DNA from: Epiperipatus broadwayi
Lineage: Eukaryota; Onychophora; Udeonychophora; Euonychophora; Peripatidae
Length of the DNA stretch: 64,000 nucleotides
Assembly: GCA_028023455.1 (NCBI GenBank)
Contig: JAQFVV010006451.1
Coordinates: 124,001 to 188,000 of the forward strand
Direction: 5' to 3'
Below the pieces are notes generated by a model. It ran no database searches. It was not told the DNA's origin and was given only the letters and a program-made list of their open reading frames with translations. The position numbers were made by a program, and so were the translations under genes. Shown here in pieces: positions 11,761 through 21,484 of the stretch; position 1 is the first letter of the stretch; each line of letters begins with the position of its first letter.

Positions 11761-11914
11761 ATTCCAATTCAATATGGGATGTTTTTGTTTAGATATCTGG
11801 CTTAGATATTTATTCAGTATTCATCAGTTGAGAGATTTAGTTATACTCAACAAAAATAGTAAATCAAAAATGGAAATGTATTTGAATCCTCACCATTCAG
11901 CTTTTGCACACCTG
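11761..11914 (+). CDS. Candidate internal exon, protein not recognised
   Basis: A pyrimidine-rich acceptor (ATTTTTTCAG, ending 11760) precedes 154 bases that stay open in one frame, and a consensus donor follows (CTG|GTGAGT at 11915). The frame has one leading base then 51 codons, starting FQFNMGCFCLDIW and ending LNPHHSAFAHL, with a basic-polar middle (LNKNSKSKMEMY). I do not recognise the family. The fit of acceptor, open frame and donor is better than chance stretches elsewhere in this AT-rich window. No neighbouring exon could be tied to it, so it may still be a coincidence. Confidence 0.35.
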
Positions 11915-12659
11915 GTGAGTAATGTTGTATATGTACTTTTGATCTGTCAAGAACTATTTAAATGCTCTTATAATTTTTTTACTTGCATAATGAATCTCAG
12001 AGAAATTACTACTATTTTGATCTGAAATGCTCACAGTCTGGAGTTTGAATCTATGAATATTTTGTAGATTGGAATTTTTTAAATAGGCTAATTCATTTTT
12101 ATTATGATTGATTCATAAATAACCATGTAAGTAATACAATTACTCTCGGATAAATGAGCTTCTATATGAGAAAAAAGGATAAAAGTCAAGAGTTAATCTA
12201 GGCTGACCAGATGATAGCAAAGTGGTGACTATGACAATATTTTATAATGTAATTCAATTTTCATCTATGATAACAAACATATTATATTCCTGTACATGCT
12301 AAGTCCATAATTAAATTGTCTTTAATTTCATACTAAAATCAAAAATGAAATTCACAGCCATTCCTCTAATAACATTTATAGATATGTCTATTAATTTATT
12401 TTTATTTTTCTGTAGTTTTCTTCTACTTGTTGCTATTTGTTCAATTTTAACATGTGATATCAGCAGGATCTATATCAGACCATGTTAACGTAAGTCCATG
12501 TTGTTAAATCCTTATTGGAATCATCATTTTCTAATTGTTAAGAGAAAGCAAATTGTAAACTGCTTCACATTATTAAGCTGAAATTTTTATGAATAACCAA
12601 AATAAGAACTTTTTTTTTAAATTAGCAAGAGTTAATATTACCATGGCTTTTCTCATAAT

Positions 12660-12990
12660 TATCATCATTTCAATCTTTATTGATCTGTTGCAGAATGAAG
12701 ATCTCTTCAATTTTAATCCTGTTCTCTGATTTATAACATCTCTTTTCCACACCAACAATTTTCCTTAATTCATCTATCTATCTTATTGTGTTTTTATGTC
12801 TTTTAAATCTCTTTGGATCTAATTTAAAACTTCAATTGTTCATCCATTATCATTACTTTTAGAAATTTTTCCAGCTTTTCTCTTTTTCAGTCCTTTTAAT
12901 TTTTTTAATGATATTAGTGATATCTGGTTATTTGATCTCTTCTAATTATTCCTGACTTACATTTCTCCATATTTTATTAAGTCTGACATT
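12660..12990 (-). pseudogene. RTE-like LINE 3' end, unit 1 of a stacked array
   Basis: The minus strand carries the same 3'-terminal module as 13795-14075: a TCATCATT-type tail, then KRSSFCN/LVWKRDVINQRTG-like coding, then DEQLKF and LEKFLKV pieces. Several stops interrupt it. It is oriented like the other units, with the 3' end toward lower coordinates. Confidence 0.5.
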
Positions 12991-13054
12991 TGTATATTAC
13001 CTTATTATGACGTTTTTGTACATCTTTTAAATTTCTTGGGAGTCAATGTAAATC

Positions 13055-13175
13055 AGAAAAATATACTTGATTATTGCGAATTTTAAAGCGCATTAAATAC
13101 AGATTAGTGCATGTTCAGACTATTTACATAATCTTTCTGTGCGCTATATAAATTAATTACTACTTCTCAATAGTT
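13055..13175. repeat. Direct repeat, copy 1 of 2
   Basis: GAATTTTAAAGCGCATT with flanking TTGATTATT and TTCAGACTATTT, then CTTTCTGTG and ATATAAATTAATTACTA, recurs at 13419-13530. The copies frame a short stretch between LINE-derived blocks and suggest a duplicated segment about 365 bp apart. Confidence 0.6.
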
Positions 13176-13418
13176 TATAGAATTTCCAACAGTAAAATCG
13201 TAATATTAACTCATTGTAAATTGCAAGTTTTTGTGAAAGTTAATTTGTAAAGTAAATAGCGGATTTAAACAGTGGAGAAAACAACTACTTCATGCTTCCA
13301 AATCAGGATGCTTCAAATTTGCCTATATAAGTGGACATTTAGGTTAAAGACAAGATGGGCCATTCTTGTCTTTATAAAAATTGCTATCTTGTGTCATGGT
13401 TTAGAAGATCCCTCTATC

Positions 13419-13530
13419 GGCAAAATATGTTTGATTATTACGAATTTTAAAGCGCATTGAATATAGGTTAGTGCCTTTTCAGACTATTTATTTGCATAAG
13501 CTTTCTGTGTGATATATAAATTAATTACTA
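13419..13530. repeat. Direct repeat, copy 2 of 2
   Basis: This matches 13055-13175, including AATTTTAAAGCGCATTGAAT and the TATATAAATTAATTACTA end. An open frame at 13272-13460 runs into it and has no recognisable content. Confidence 0.6.
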
Positions 13531-13554
13531 GTTCTTAATTACTTTTAAAAATAT

Positions 13555-13795
13555 GTCCATATTTGCTCTATTTCAATCCATTTTATTTAATTTAATAATA
13601 TGAGTGACATCTGAGTTTTCTCATACCTATGTATTTTGTTTGATCTCTTCTTGTCATTCCTGACTTATATTTTTCTATATTTCATTCAGTCTGGCATTTC
13701 CATATTACTTTACTATAATATTTTTCTACATCATTTAAATGTATTGGGAGCCAATTTAAAAACATCAACTCTCCATCTATTGCCATTCATTATCA
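13555..13795 (-). pseudogene. RTE-like LINE 3' fragment, unit 2
   Basis: Plus-strand blocks TTTGATCTCTTCTTGTCATT and CCTGACTTATATTTTTC, then ATTCAGTCTGGCATTT, repeat those at about 12935-13005. The block is therefore a second copy of the same LINE segment, more upstream in the element than the 3' tail. It is broken by stops throughout. Confidence 0.5.
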
Positions 13796-14075
13796 TCATC
13801 ATCAACTATTATCAATTCATTGCAGGATGAAGGTCTCTCCAAGTTCACTCCGAACTTTAGCTTCTCTTCACCACATCACCCCTGCACACTTTCTTATTTC
13901 ATCCATCCATCTCGCATGTGGTCTGTTTCAGGGTCTTTTACAATCTCTTGGAATCCAGTTTAAGATTGCAATTGTCCATCTATTATCATCTATTTTACCA
14001 ATATATTCAGCCCAACTCCATCTCAGTCCTTTAATTTTTCAATAAGGTCAGTAACACCTGTTTGTTTTCTTACCC
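13795..14075 (-). pseudogene. RTE-like LINE C-terminus and 3' tail, best preserved unit
   Basis: Read on the minus strand, this encodes LKGLRWSWAEYIGKIDDNRW, then ILNWIPRDCKRP, then HARWMDEIRKCAGVMW, then SELGETFILQ, and ends with the TGATGATGATGATAATG tail. The WAGHI-like, DDNRW, NWIPRD and RWxDEIRK blocks are the usual C-terminal signature of endonuclease-RT LINE proteins. Internal stops at a few codons show it is inactive. It is 5' truncated and is the third of four modules lying in the same orientation. Confidence 0.65.
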
Positions 14076-14310
14076 ATATATGTGTTTTTGATCTCTTTCT
14101 GTTATTTCTACCATGTATCTTCCCATACTTCTTTGAGTGATCTATTGCCATTACTTTTAGAAATATATCCAGCTTTTTTTCCATTTCAATCTCTTAATTA
14201 TGCATGTTTGTGTTCTCATCTGTGTATTTATTTGATCTCTTTCTGTTATTCTGACATAAATCTCTTCATATTTCATTAAATGTTCTAAATCCTCTGTATT
14301 TCTTTATTAT
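14075..14310 (-). pseudogene. RTE-like LINE fragment, unit 4
   Basis: The plus-strand text TTTTTGATCTCTTTCTGTTATT occurs at about 14086 and again at 14230, and CCATTACTTTTAGAAATAT matches about 12855. These mark further duplicated pieces of the same LINE region. No continuous frame is left. Confidence 0.45.
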
Positions 14311-14685
14311 AATATATATATATAGTGGTGGTATTGTGAACATTTGCTAGGTCTAGGACTTGGATTTCGTTTCAAAACTTAGACGAAAATGGAGAGCAAT
14401 GATAAAAAAGCATCATATAGTGACACCTGGTGTACATATGTTTTATGTTATGTTTGTATTTGTACTAGTTTTATGTTTGGGAATCTTCATGTAAAACTAC
14501 ACAACTCATTCTGTAAATTATACATAACACTAATTGTCAGAGAATAGTTATAAATAGATCATATTTCAGTAAATTTCCTACAACTCTGATCAGAAATAAT
14601 AATTATATGTTGAATTTTGCAAAGATTCACATTTATGAAAATAATCAAATGGTTAATTGTTTGGACATTCACAGATATGTTAGAG

Positions 14686-15189
14686 CAGTGTTCTTCAACC
14701 CTAGGTTCGCGGACCGGTGCCGGGCCGCAGAAGTTTTTTACAGGTCCGCCGGTAGACTGGAAGGGAATAAGAGTTTAAACTTTTAATTAATATAAACAAT
14801 TTTTATTTATTTTTTCATCTCATTTTTACCCAATTAAAAAGAAAGAAACAGAACGAAAACAAAATCTAATCAATCATACATAAATTAATTTGTTTTTCTA
14901 ATTATCACAGATGTTTATGGGGGGGGGGGGGTAGAATTAAATTTTTTATTACTTTTATAAAAAAATTCAAAATTCAAAAAAAAAGTTATTTATTATACAA
15001 ACTCCATATATATATAACTGCATTTTGTATCTTTAACATTGTTGTTTTTATCAGTTATAACAATTATGCTCATATAAGGATACGCAGTTTACATCTTTAA
15101 GAAAATTTATCTATAGACTTCTGCCGGAACCGTGAAACCTTATCCTTATTTTTACCGGGCCGTAGGTGTGAAAAGGTTGAAGACCACTG
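14686..15189 (+). mobile_element. Non-autonomous hAT element, 504 bp, with perfect target duplication
   Basis: The terminal inverted repeats are CAGTGTTCTTCAACC and GGTTGAAGACCACTG. TGTTAGAG is duplicated exactly at 14678-14685 and 15190-15197. An 8-bp duplication with CAGTG-type ends is diagnostic of hAT transposons. The subterminal regions are GC-rich (CGCGGACCGGTGCCGGGCCG) in an AT-rich interior with a 13-G run at 14919-14931. No transposase frame remains, so it was moved in trans. Confidence 0.9.
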
Positions 15190-15315
15190 TGTTAGAGTAC
15201 TAGAAGTGATGAAATGGAGACATGATTCATGGAATTTGAGTTGCAGAGTCTGACAGTCTACTACTTCATTAGATAATGGAATGATTATATTTGAGAAAAG
15301 GCTGATATGTAGCAC

Positions 15316-15627
15316 AATAGTCTGTATGTTTACAAAGAGGCTAAACTCTCCATACAGGGGGAGGTGCACTCACCAAGCCAGAGTAATCAATGGATGCAAA
15401 AAGGTTAATGCATAAAATCACTATCTAGTGCCTATTCATTGATGAAAGCCACAAACTAGAAGCTAGAGTGCAGATATTGGATGAGTAGACACTATCTAGG
15501 ATTTTATGCATTAACCTTTTTGCATCTATTGATTACTATGGCTTGCACTGAGTGGTGCTACTGCATGGAGAGTTTAACCTCTGTGTAAATAGCTTGGGTA
15601 AACATAAATAATAGTGATCATATGATG
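15316..15627. mobile_element. Family A hammerhead foldback, degraded complete copy
   Basis: The inverted arms match at CTAAACTCTCCATAC/GCATGGAGAGTTTAACC and at AGAGTAATCAATGGATGCA against its complement. The central hammerhead region survives only as ATTGATGAAAGCCACAAACT then AGATATTGGATGAG, without a GAAA core. The right flank carries the GTGATCATATGATG extension seen at one end of other copies. Confidence 0.75.
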
Positions 15628-16472
15628 TTTAGTCTACATGTTTTAGTGCAGTGATAAATTAGCAAACTCTCAGGTTCAAGAGGTGCACAGATTGTAGCTC
15701 AATTCAGTCACTTATAATATTCAAGCTTTATTGAACTCCTGAGCTGCATATTATTTTTTTAATATACACAAAAAATGGTTATTTAAATTTTTAAAAGATC
15801 CAATACAATTAACAATCCAAAACACAATTTATATGATTTTGAAATAAAAACTAAAGCAAAAGTAACTTATTTTATAACTTTAAAAGACGAAGTGAGAAGC
15901 AGGAATTTTTAAAAAAATCATTTATCTTCATATTTTCAGAAAAAGACTTTCTACATTTATTTAACTTAACTCAGATGAAGGTCAAAACATCTTTTATCTA
16001 CAATTATCTTCTGCCAACTTGTCTTGGGTATAAAATGATGAAATAATTTTTATATATTCACAATAAATTTTCTAAGCATAAAAGAAATATGAAGTTCTAT
16101 TATCCATGTAAATATTAATCTAGTATGTAAATTAAAACAGAGGTCACAAACAGATAGCTATGGGTCAGATACGACTCTCAAAATCTTTGTAATTACTGTG
16201 GCCATGATAGATTTCTTTTATAAAACTCAGCACCTTGCAGGATATTACAATAGAAAAAATTCAAAATTCTAAATGATTTTTGTCAGCTTTAAACAAATGC
16301 AAACCTTATTACTTTAATTCTTTGAACCATTTTCCTGTCATCAAATTTGGACTGAATGGAATGTTTCAGGATCAAAATCAAAAAGAAGTACTCTTAGTTA
16401 AAAATATTTATTTTTGTCAGTCCAAATTATGTATATTCATTTTCTTAAACCATGGATAAAATGTAATTCAAC
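15628..16472. other. No recognisable gene
   Basis: AT-rich sequence. I see no coding, tRNA or repeat structure here. Confidence 0.4.
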
Positions 16473-16515
16473 CAGTGACGGCTCATAACTAAAATTTGTG
16501 GGGGTGCTGGTTCAG
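16473..16515 (+). mobile_element. Possible DNA-transposon end (CAGTGACGGCTC...)
   Basis: CAGTGACGGCTCATAACTAA followed by GTGGGGGTGCTGG looks like a transposon terminus of the CAGTGGCGGCTC type known from many animals. I found no matching opposite end in the window, so the element is truncated or the resemblance is accidental. Confidence 0.3.
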
Positions 16516-16665
16516 AAAATTTTTAGTCATTGTTTAATATTATGTAAAATTAAACAAACATGATTGTGCCTCTACCTTAGAAAGAAATCTGTAAATAAAC
16601 ACCAAACTAAACACATTTACCATCTCCTTAATATATATCTGAGCACTTATTGCATATATATGTAG

Positions 16666-16735
16666 AGATGATAATCTGGACTAACTGATGATTGCTGGTT
16701 TAGCATGAAATACGTATATTGGTGATTATTTATCT
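16666..16735 (+). ncRNA. Hammerhead ribozyme motif, family B copy 2
   Basis: CTGATGA is at 16685-16691 and stem-loop II is TTGCTG-GTT-TAGCAT (16692-16706, outer pair mismatched). GAAA is at 16707-16710. Stem III is ATA/TAT around CG (16710-16717). The predicted cleavage is after A16718. Proximal stem I (ACTAA with TTGGT) pairs fully with one wobble, better than copy 1, and distal stem I is AGATGATAATCT with GATTATTTATCT. All invariant core bases are present. The repeat extends beyond the motif on both sides, as at 76-190. Confidence 0.68.
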
Positions 16736-17544
16736 TTTCAACATATATGTGTTCGGTGTATCAGTGGTACGATCGTGGTGAGTGGTGGGTCATTTGGGGG
16801 TTTGTGATCATATACCCTATATACATCATCTAAAAAAATAAATAAATTATTTCTTACCTCAATATAAACTTGTTACTAAACAACTTACTTTAGCTACCAT
16901 GTGATACTGTAATTTAAGCTTTTAAATTATGCTGTGATGAAATGCAAAAATTCTCGCACAAAGAAATGGACACTTTCATTTCTATTTTGTAGGAATTCAA
17001 AAAGTTCAAACCGCCCCAGTGATTGTTCATTATTTTGATTACAATAAATGTGGTCATCATTATAAGATAAATGCACGTTAGTTTGTTTTTAAATAAAATT
17101 TTATGTCGCCATTTGCCCAAAGATCACCTGCAGGCATTATTTTACAAGTTCCCAAATTTAAAATAATTATCACTGATATATACGTCTGTAATATTTATTT
17201 TTTTAAATTGTTATAGTTCAAGCTTGAGTCATTCTTCTTGCTTTATTTCGCTGCTAAAGAGTTATATAATGTACAAGTATAAAGAAAGCAAAACAATGCT
17301 CATTAAGTCATTATATTGAATGTTCCTTGAAAATAGAGTTTCTGCACTTCCTACTATTAATATGCAGCTTGTTATACTGTGAAGTATATAATTCTATGCA
17401 AGAATTTTTGTATTTTTTTCATGAACTACATGATGGCTACGGCATTAAGTTTAAGGATTACATAATGTTTAAATATGAAGAAAGAATTAAAGTGAAAAAA
17501 AAAAACACATTATAAATGTTATAGAGGGCGCTGCAGTTCTGCAG

Positions 17545-17800
17545 TGTCTATAAATTATTGTAAATTATGTAAGGAAGGAATAGAAAATATTAGGTATTTG
17601 TTAATTGAATGTAAATGTTTGAAAACAGAAAGGGTACATATAATGTTGTGGAAAAATAAATATGAAAAGAGTGATTATACAGAAAGTGAATTATTGGTTT
17701 TTATGCTGGGTTTGGAAAAAGATAAGGGGGATTTAGATATAAAAGTTATAGAGTTGACAAAGATTATGTTGTGGAAATGGGATAGAGCAGATTATGGGTA
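17545..17800 (+). pseudogene. Non-LTR retrotransposon C-terminus with zinc-knuckle-like motif
   Basis: An 80-codon frame begins within YCKLCKEGIENIRYLLIECK and ends MLWKWDRADYG. The CxxC(x13)C arrangement followed by a Glu/Lys-rich helix and a terminal MLWKW-type segment is the common C-terminal tail of endonuclease-RT LINE ORF2 proteins. The usual histidine between the cysteine pairs is replaced (IRYLLIEC). It is 5' truncated, with no RT domain upstream. A different LINE family from the RTE-like copies, judged by its 3' UTR. Confidence 0.65.
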
Positions 17801-18212
17801 AATTTAGAGTGGGGAATGTAAAATAAAGTGGCTAACAGATTTATCTGGGCATAATTGCTGAGATATTCTTGACTTCGTTTAAGGAGAAGCCAAATACATC
17901 ACATCATATCACATGTATGGCTACCAGGTTTCTTTGAGCATAGCTGCTGAGAGATTCCTGACTCCGTTTAAGGAGAAGTCACAGTGCATCACATCACATA
18001 TAGGGTTTGGGAAAAGATAAGTGGGAGTTAGATATAAAGGCCATGGAGTTGACAAAGATTATATTGTGGAAATGAAGTGGAACAGGATATGGAAAAACTT
18101 AGGGTGGGAATGGAAAGGGAAGGTATAGTGGCTAACAGGTTTCTCTGGGCATTGTTGCTGAGAGATTCCTGACTCATTATAACGAGAAGTCACAGTGCAT
18201 CACATCACATCT
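17801..18212 (+). repeat. Triplicated LINE 3' UTR with a nested second 3' end
   Basis: Three units of about 80 bp share GTGGCTAACAGGTTTCTCTG, GCTGAGAGATTCCTGACTCC and AAGGAGAAGTCACAGTGCAT, then a CATCACATCACAT tail (17829-17912, 17918-17999, 18128-18211). Between the second and third, 18001-18127 repeats the coding tail (GGTTTGGGAAAAGATAAG, GAGTTGACAAAGATTAT), now with an early stop. So a second truncated 3' end sits directly behind the first. Confidence 0.75.
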
Positions 18213-19289
18213 TATACATAAGCAAGCCGGATTGAATTTATATTTGTAATATTTTAAAAAATTAATCATAAAAATTGTTATACATTAAAAATTTAAATAA
18301 TGGTGCAATTGTTTGCATAAGCTATAAAGGCTTGACAGCAAAAGGGCATTTGTTAGACCCCCTTTTTATGTTTATGTTTTGCTTCAAAGAATGACATTGA
18401 ATACGGTTTGTGTCTGATATATATCGAACTGACTTGTCTCTTGCTGCGTTTAAGTTAGAAACCCCTGAGTTAGAGCACTGATGTTCACCTTATATATACA
18501 CACATACACAAAATTATATTTATATATACCCAAATGCATGCACAAATAGTTCAAGATTTATTTATTTTTTTTAAAAAAAAGATAACTGATTTATTAATCT
18601 TTTCAAGATATTCGAATCGCTCTTAAAGGAAATCACATTTCCCATCATATATTTAACATTAACAACAAGAGCTTTATGTGACAGTATTTTTAAAAAAAAA
18701 AATAATGTAAGATGCAATTAAAAAGGGAAAAAGTCGAATCAAAATATACTTTTTATCAGAAAAAAAAACAGAAAAATGAAAAATTTCAAACTGTTATTAA
18801 ATAAAATATACAAAATAAAATATATATTACAAAACTTTTTTCCTTGATAATAAAAAATAAAGAGGAATCACTTATCTTCCTTTTTTCGAGTTGAAGATAA
18901 ATCTACATTTTTGTCTCTAAAATGAATTTATGTTAAAGTGCTTCAGCTAAAAAGGAAATAGAATTACTAAACCATCACGTGATTTCGGTCTACATCGATG
19001 CGCGTTAGATCCAGCTGACCTCTCTGTCTTTATAAATGAAATCGTTGTACAGTTAAACTCTAAACGCATAATTCTTTATTTATGTTTACATGATTTTTAT
19101 AGTCACAATTATTTAATAAATAAAAAAGTAGTTGATTTAAAATTTGAGGTACTTTCTATTCAAAGTTGTGGTTACGTTTACATGATAATACCTACCATAG
19201 CCAAATTTTATATAAAAGGTCTGATGCACCTATCTCAGTTTTATATATAATCTCAATTTTAAAATTAAAAGTATCAATAACAAAATGTT
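18213..19289. other. No recognisable gene or repeat
   Basis: AT-rich sequence with poly(A)/poly(T) runs. No frame or structured element is supported. Confidence 0.4.
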
Positions 19290-19570
19290 TTTACTTTAAC
19301 TACCATTTCCATCGTATAATATTAAATACTGAATGTCTTTAGAAAAAATTTAAAACTTTATTTAAGTTTCCCAATTACATTAAACTGTCAGTAGTAGCAC
19401 ACAAATAAGTGTGTACACGAGAGTGGCATTGTTCTCCTCTCTTCTTCAGATGTTATTGGCTGATCCAGTAATATATGCGATCAAACTTGGATCTTTAAAT
19501 TATTGAATACTGAATTTAAGGTTACCACTCTAACTCTAAGCTATTATGTCAAAATCAATAACCAGTAGAA
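19290..19570 (-). repeat. tRNA-derived SINE, family 2
   Basis: On the minus strand the head reads ATAGCTTAGAGTTAGAGTGG, matching the better preserved A box TAGCTCAGTTGGTTAGAGC at 51550-51815. The body GAAGAAGAGAGGAGAACAATG and the 3' part AAATTTAAAACTTTATTTAA (plus strand) are shared with that copy. It abuts the PLE reverse transcriptase remnant. Confidence 0.65.
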
Positions 19571-19639
19571 ATTTCATACACTTATTTAAGAGGTTCTTCC
19601 TGATTTCCCCACTTTTTTAAGAACACAAGTTAATTAATG

Positions 19640-20770
19640 GTTTCCAATCATTATATATATTCACACTAGATTGACATATGATGTTATTCACCATTATCAT
19701 GTGAACAGCTTCTTTCAGTTTTTTTCTTTGTCCTCTTTCCTCTCTATGCAACATTTTTTTGTACTTATGTACACACATAGTCTACTACTTTAAAAACATC
19801 TATTCTTTCTTTCATTATCATCATTAGATTGTGCTCTTTTAATTGCTTCTGAATGTGGTGATGGTCTTACCAACATATATCTTTCTACATTCACATGATA
19901 TTTACAAGATTCAGTTTTTGTTCTTAGCATTTCAAGTTTAGGCTTTGTAGATGTTATAATTTCTCATAGAGAGTTATGGGTCTGAAAAGCTGCTCTGATG
20001 TTATATTGAATGCAGAATTCTTTAATTTGTCTGCTATTCCTGGTATGTCTAGATTCACTAAAGTACCAATAATTGTTTTTTTTTCTTTTCATTTGTTTTG
20101 TTGTCTACATAAGGTTTGTCTTAATGACAATCTGTCTTCATGAGAGTTTGTTCTATGTAAATAATTTTCCTTTGTCCAAATTATTGGTTCTGAACAAACT
20201 TTCTTTGCTCTGTTCCATAGTAATAGTATAATTCTATGTATAGGATTTCTGGTGTGATTGTATGTACATGCTAAGTATTTTTCTGTATGTGTGAATTTTC
20301 TGTAAACTGTACTTTTCATTTTGCCATGAGAACTCTTGTCACAAAAACATTTTAAAATGTTGATATTTGTTTTTGTTCTGATTCTATTGTGCATTTTATT
20401 GAAGTAGATATACTGCTAATGTTCACCCAGAATATTTGTGATAGTACTTTACTATGTAGAAAAATAACAAATGTATCACCAATATAGCAAAGCCACATTT
20501 TATATGGATATGAAGTATTTATGGCTTTGGATTTAAATTATTTCATGTAAATATTGCTAATCAGGGGTGACAATAGTGAGTCCATAATGATCTCTTGATT
20601 TTGTTGACAGAATTCTGAGTTGTAGTGAAGGTAAGTTGTTGTTATGCAGAATGTTATTAGTACCATTATACTATCAATAGAAAGAGTTGTTCTGATTAAT
20701 AAGCTATCAGTATATCATTTTGAGTCAGCTGTTTAATGTTTAGTCTTTATATTTATTCACAGAGGGCACT
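19640..20770 (-). pseudogene. Penelope-like retroelement: RT and GIY-YIG remnant
   Basis: On the minus strand the RT blocks come in PLE order. TTLSIDSIMVLITFCITTTY is followed by LHYNSEFCQQNQEIIMDSLL, then SPLISNIYMK, then KMWLCYIGDTFVIF, then STVYRKFTHTEKYLACTYNH with LLLWNRAKKVCSEP. This is the usual series of SPLSPVIANIYM, YVDDTF and VYRKPTHTDRYL motifs. After frame changes a GIY-YIG-like ISCECRKIYVGKT appears near 19870-19905. The catalytic YVDD reads YIGD (20475-20486), which loses the first aspartate, and stops occur in each block. A 101-codon uninterrupted stretch remains at 20089-20394. The copy is inactive but the assignment to PLEs is firm. Confidence 0.82.
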
Positions 20771-21484
20771 GCTGAAATATATTAATGTTGGAAAGGTGAT
20801 TTGAATATTTTATTATACATGTAATTATTTTAAATTATGATATGTCAATAATAACAGCATGCAATATTCTTATACAAAAGTACTTTTGTTTATTTAAATC
20901 ATAGTCATTATCATGTGAACTTATTCAGACAGGAAGTATAGAAATCATGTGGTTTTCCAAGCATTGTGTACTTCAGTATTATTGCACTGACTTATTATTA
21001 CAGAATCTCAAAATTTACTCATAAAAATTTACTCTTTATCTATTCTTTTTCTAAGTTTGTTTTTATGTAGCATTATCATATTATTATTTTGCATGATTTG
21101 GCACTATGGTAGAGTATGAGACCATGAACCAAAATATTTTGGTGTTATTTTTGGCACTCATTCTTTCAATGAACTCTTGATTATTAAAACAAATGTATTA
21201 TTTCTATAATATTATTAAATCTAAAATTTGTTAGATTTTTTATAGCAAAAAACAATGGAAACGGTAATCAAATAATTATTTACAATAGTTTTTGCATGTT
21301 TATGTTTTTAGTTAGTATACCTTTAATCATATTATTAAACAACATCTTGATTTTGCATAAGAGTATTATATGTTATAATTGTTTATATCATTATCACAAT
21401 TTCAAATAATTATACATATTAAACAATATAACTATGGCTGTTTTATTAAATAATTTATACATTAAAAGCTTAAAACTAAACTAA
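20771..21484. other. No recognisable gene
   Basis: AT-rich spacer between the two PLE-derived blocks. No open frame or repeat is supported. Confidence 0.4.
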
